Source: CAG-791 sp000431495 (GTDB lineage Bacteria > Bacillota > Clostridia > Lachnospirales > Lachnospiraceae). Taken from it: a stretch of DNA of 6,114 nucleotides. The notes beneath the pieces were generated by a model, which did no database searches, had not been told where the DNA came from, and saw only the letters and a program-made list of their open reading frames with translations. Each line of letters opens with the position of its first letter. The first letter of the stretch is position 1. Below are positions 3,850 through 6,114 of this stretch, one piece after another. A program made the translations under genes and the position numbers. The stretch is from assembly GCA_052117605.1 (NCBI GenBank), contig JBQKIT010000038.1. One strand, written 5' to 3'.

Positions 3850-3960
3850 CTGCAATTGCCGGCCATATCACCAAAGAAATACCCAACCTGATCCGCTGGG
3901 CCAAAGGGTCTGTTGTCCTTTTCTATCATTTCTCACCTGACCATGCGCTTCTCTCAGGAA
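3850..3960. other. Convergent intergenic region without a clear terminator
   Basis: The PsiE-like gene and the malY-like gene end toward each other here. I found small palindromes (GCAATTGC, GCCGGC near 3852-3863) but no hairpin with a U-tract on either strand. Confidence 0.5.
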
Positions 3961-5163
3961 TTATTCCGCACAGAAAACATACTTCTCCAGCCGCCGGAAC
4001 GCTTCCTCCACCCTGGTTCTCGGAAGAGCAAGGTTGAGACGGATGGTATCGGGCTGGCGGAACGCAGAGCCGTCCTGCCAGATCACGCCGACCGCAATTC
4101 CGGCGCGCAGCAGCTCATCCAGACTTTTCCCGTGCTTCTCAAGCCATTCATGGCAGTCAAGATACAGCATGTAGGTTCCCTGCGGCTTCGATACGCGGAC
4201 TCCCTCAAAATGCTCTGCGATGTAATTGCAAGCCCAGGATACATTCCCGGAAAGGACCTCACACAGCTCGTCCACCCACGCTTCTCCCGCCGGTTCATAG
4301 GCGCCGATCAGCGCATGCATGGAGAGAACATTCATATGGTTGTAGCCGGAGAGTCTCGCCTGCTTCTCCACGCGGTCACGCAGATACTCGCTGTAAATAA
4401 TATGGTATGAGCCGATGAGGCCCGCCAGATTGAAGGTCTTGGACGGCGCGTAGGCTGCAATGACACGATTTCTTGCATCCTCCGAAACACTCTGCGTCGG
4501 GATATGCCGGTGTCCCTCCAGAATCAGATCCGACCAGATTTCATCGGAGAAGACAATGCACTCGTTCCTTCGAAACACCTCCATTGCCTGCTCAATTTCT
4601 TCTCTTTCCCATACGCGTCCGCAGGGGTTGTGCGGAGAGCAGAACACGGCAAAATGAATGTGATTCTCGCGGATCACACGATCCATATCCTCGTAGTCCA
4701 TGCGCCACACCCCCTGTTCATCCTTCTTCAAGGGAGACGTCACGCAGGTTCTTCCGTTTTCCTTCACGGTAAACTGAAAGCCGATATACGTTGGAGAATG
4801 GAAGAAAATCCCCTCTCCCGGTGCTGTAAAGGCCTGCATGGCACTTGCAAGACAGCCAAGAACGCCGTTTTCATAGCCGATGGCCTCCTTCGACAGGCCC
4901 TTTACCTGATTTCGCTTCTCCTGCCAGCGAATGATGGCGCCGTAGTACTCCTCCGACGGATCAAAATACCCGAACATCGGGTGCTTCGTTCTCTCAATGA
5001 TGTGCTCCTGAATGGACGGCACCGTGGGAAAATTCATGTCTGCCACCCACATCGGGATCCGGTCAAAGCCCTCCTGCACCTCAGCTCCCGGAATCGGGAT
5101 GACGTCCACAGCAATGGAATCCTTGTCGTGCCGGTCAATGATGGAGTCAAAATCGTACTTCAT
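3961..5163 (-). CDS. MalY/PatB-type PLP-dependent aminotransferase / cystathionine beta-lyase
   Basis: This is a 400-residue fold-type I PLP enzyme of the MalY/PatB group, cytoplasmic, which cleaves C-S bonds of cystathionine, cystine or related S-conjugates, giving a thiol, pyruvate and ammonia; some members act as aminotransferases. The start MKYDFDSIIDRHDKDS and PMWVADMNF (about 37-45; usually ADMDF) are MalY hallmarks. PLP contacts visible are Tyr126 in SPTYIGF, Asn179 in CSPHNPCGR, Asp207 in FSDEIWSDL, the Schiff-base Lys242 in YAPSKTFNLAGL, and the carboxylate-binding Arg375 in TIRLNLALP. Length is normal (about 390). The start is ATG at 5161-5163, with GAGG 8 bases upstream; an in-frame ATG at 5196 has no ribosome site. 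It lies 46 bases after the dppA-like gene, same strand, so they are probably co-transcribed. The exact substrate cannot be read from sequence. Confidence 0.92.
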   Translation of the reverse strand: MKYDFDSIIDRHDKDSIAVDVIPIPGAEVQEGFDRIPMWVADMNFPTVPSIQEHIIERTKHPMFGYFDPSEEYYGAIIRWQEKRNQVKGLSKEAIGYENGVLGCLASAMQAFTAPGEGIFFHSPTYIGFQFTVKENGRTCVTSPLKKDEQGVWRMDYEDMDRVIRENHIHFAVFCSPHNPCGRVWEREEIEQAMEVFRRNECIVFSDEIWSDLILEGHRHIPTQSVSEDARNRVIAAYAPSKTFNLAGLIGSYHIIYSEYLRDRVEKQARLSGYNHMNVLSMHALIGAYEPAGEAWVDELCEVLSGNVSWACNYIAEHFEGVRVSKPQGTYMLYLDCHEWLEKHGKSLDELLRAGIAVGVIWQDGSAFRQPDTIRLNLALPRTRVEEAFRRLEKYVFCAE

Positions 5164-5209
5164 TTCTCTTTCCTCGCCTTTCGTGTTGTGAGACATGGGC
5201 AGTTTTCTG

Positions 5210-6001
5210 TCAGATCGCGAACATGAAAAAACGCTTTACTTCATAATAATCATCGGCTTCAAACCGGACGGTCTTGGCATCCAGCCGCTCTGCTCCGGGA
5301 TAATAAGAGAACTTCTCCGCATCCTGGTATTCCTTGTACTCGATATCCGCGCAGAAGTGCTCCGGGAGCCTGGGAAGGCAGGCGCGAAGGTCCCCTGCCA
5401 TGGCTCTTGCCATTCCCTCACGAATCAGCTGCAGCGCCCGCTCCGGCTGAATGGAAATGCTGGCTCCTCCGTGAGAACGTATCACCGGAACAGCCGTAAT
5501 GGAGGGAATCAGCTCCTTTGCTTCCCTGCAGATGTCCGCATCGCCGCTGATGAAAATGGTCGGTACTCCGTAATATGCTGCAAAATAAGCGTTGTATCGG
5601 AATTCGCTACAGTATTCCCCGTTCAGCAGCAGCTTCTGGATATTGGGCTCCGAGGTATGGGCCAGCGGATTCCCCGTGGAATATGCGTGTGCATGATAAC
5701 CGACCATCGCGCAGGCATCAAAGCCTGTGGAAATTCCCGCCATCATGCCATCCGGAGATTTCTCCCAGCCCCGCATCAGAACAGCATTGTCCGGAAGAAG
5801 CGCCGGAATGATATTTCTTGCCGAGCCGTGTCCGTCTCTCACCATGATTTCCGCGTCGGGTCCCGCTCCCTCGCAGGCTGCCGCAGCTTCTCTCGACATC
5901 TGCTCCGCAAAGCGTTCATAACCACTTCCGCCTTCTGAAATTTCTGACCAGTCACAGATCCCACAGGTTCCTTCAATATCCGAGCTGATGAATACGTTCA
6001 T
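5210..6001 (-). CDS. dppA: M55 family D-aminopeptidase (DppA-like)
   Basis: This is a 263-residue zinc peptidase of MEROPS family M55; the model enzyme, B. subtilis DppA, is a cytoplasmic decamer of 274-residue subunits that hydrolyses D-Ala-D-Ala and related D-amino-acid peptides, with a role in recycling cell-wall peptides. The metal ligands can all be placed: Asp8 and Glu10 in ISSDIEGTCGI, His58 in RDGHGSARN, His103 in VGYHAHAYSTG and Glu133 in YCSEFRYNAYFAAYYGVP. His115 in NPLAH matches the proposed catalytic His115. The segment FISGD (about 150-154) is also conserved. The ATG at 5999-6001 gives the usual start (MNVFISSDIEG) with a modest AAGAGA site. There is no signal peptide. It is followed by the malY-like gene 46 bases on, and preceded at 31 bases by the tail of another gene, so it is inside an operon whose promoter is outside the window. 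Confidence 0.95.
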   Translation of the reverse strand: MNVFISSDIEGTCGICDWSEISEGGSGYERFAEQMSREAAAACEGAGPDAEIMVRDGHGSARNIIPALLPDNAVLMRGWEKSPDGMMAGISTGFDACAMVGYHAHAYSTGNPLAHTSEPNIQKLLLNGEYCSEFRYNAYFAAYYGVPTIFISGDADICREAKELIPSITAVPVIRSHGGASISIQPERALQLIREGMARAMAGDLRACLPRLPEHFCADIEYKEYQDAEKFSYYPGAERLDAKTVRFEADDYYEVKRFFMFAI

Positions 6002-6032
6002 TTTCTCTTGTATGATGATTCCAGAAGCTAAA

Positions 6033-6114
6033 TCAACATTTTCCTTTCTTTTTGATTCGGTGGTTCAATACATTCAGATACTGTGGGACTTTTGATTTTT
6101 CCCTGTAGCTCTGA
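6033..6114 (-). CDS. C-terminal end of an unidentified gene upstream of dppA (partial)
   Basis: From the window edge the minus strand is open for 26 complete codons to TGA at 6033-6035, reading QSYREKSKVPQYLNVL then NHRIKKKGKC. The basic, polar ending is plausible as a cytoplasmic C-terminus, for example of a transporter subunit or regulator, but I do not recognise it. A second frame is also open to a stop at 6028, so the choice rests only on how protein-like the peptide looks. If real, it is the preceding operon gene, with 31 bases between its stop and dppA. Confidence 0.4.
   Translation of the reverse strand, partial: QSYREKSKVPQYLNVLNHRIKKKGKC

Noticed and set aside
5161..5196. ATG at 5196 as start of the malY-like gene
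   Set aside because: There is no ribosome site, and the added 11 residues are not part of the family; the ATG at 5163 gives the standard N-terminus.
4504..5938. Two long plus-strand open frames (4504-5226 and 5195-5938)
   Set aside because: They are shadows of the malY-like and dppA genes caused by GC-biased third positions; they show no motifs and no ribosome sites.
1..6114. CRISPR array, toxin-antitoxin pair or new defence operon
   Set aside because: No regular spaced repeats, nuclease, helicase or toxin-like pair is visible; the small genes before repA fit an element replication operon better.

Overview
The window looks like a chromosome segment of a gut-type Clostridia bacterium (Bacillota, most likely Lachnospiraceae or a close relative). 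This is inferred from several things: a PrgI/VirB4/RepA_N set typical of conjugative elements in that group, strong AGGAGG-type ribosome binding sites with TTG and GTG starts, tRNA genes with an encoded CCA, and a DppA-type D-aminopeptidase beside a MalY/PatB-type lyase. No species can be named from the sequence alone.

Layout. (1) Bases 1-720 are debris: a repeat-rich piece with a 19-codon open frame that may be the start of an IS30-type transposase, then an AT-rich, 5'-truncated PHP-domain (histidinol-phosphatase-like) gene. (2) Bases 755-970 hold a 71-codon C-terminal remnant on the plus strand with no start codon, followed by a strong symmetric terminator at 1007-1042. (3) Bases 1062-2830, read on the minus strand, are the collapsed remains of an integrative conjugative element. 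From its 5' end they comprise a repeat-containing leader, an attenuator-like terminator, an intact 8-cysteine small protein, a 44-codon small protein, the N-terminus of a RepA_N replication initiator, a DUF6017-like C-terminus in another frame, the C-terminus of a membrane protein (probably VirB6/TrbL-like), an intact PrgI gene, the first ~105 codons of VirB4, and a 15-codon tail of an unidentified gene. At least three junctions join the front of one gene to the back of the same or another gene out of frame, so the element has been shrunk by internal deletions. (4) Bases 2921-3170 carry an intact tRNA-Arg(CCT) with its own promoter and terminator, preceded by the 5' half of a second tRNA-Arg(CCT) cut just after the anticodon loop. 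(5) Bases 3337-3849 encode a PsiE-like four-helix membrane protein on the plus strand. (6) Bases 3961-6114, minus strand, are an ordinary chromosomal operon: the end of an unidentified gene, a DppA-type M55 D-aminopeptidase, and a MalY/PatB-type PLP enzyme.

How the parts relate. The right third (PsiE, dppA, malY-like) is intact and reads as core chromosome. The left half is a mobile-element graveyard ending close to the tRNA-Arg pair; the cut tRNA suggests, but does not prove, that integration or excision used this site. No integrase, relaxase or coupling protein survives here, so the remnant cannot move on its own. The only intact element genes are PrgI, the Cys-rich protein and probably the 44-codon protein. 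I see no clearly new defence or biosynthetic system. The most unusual content is the pattern of junctions, the attenuator-like leader of the Cys-rich/rep operon, and the half tRNA.
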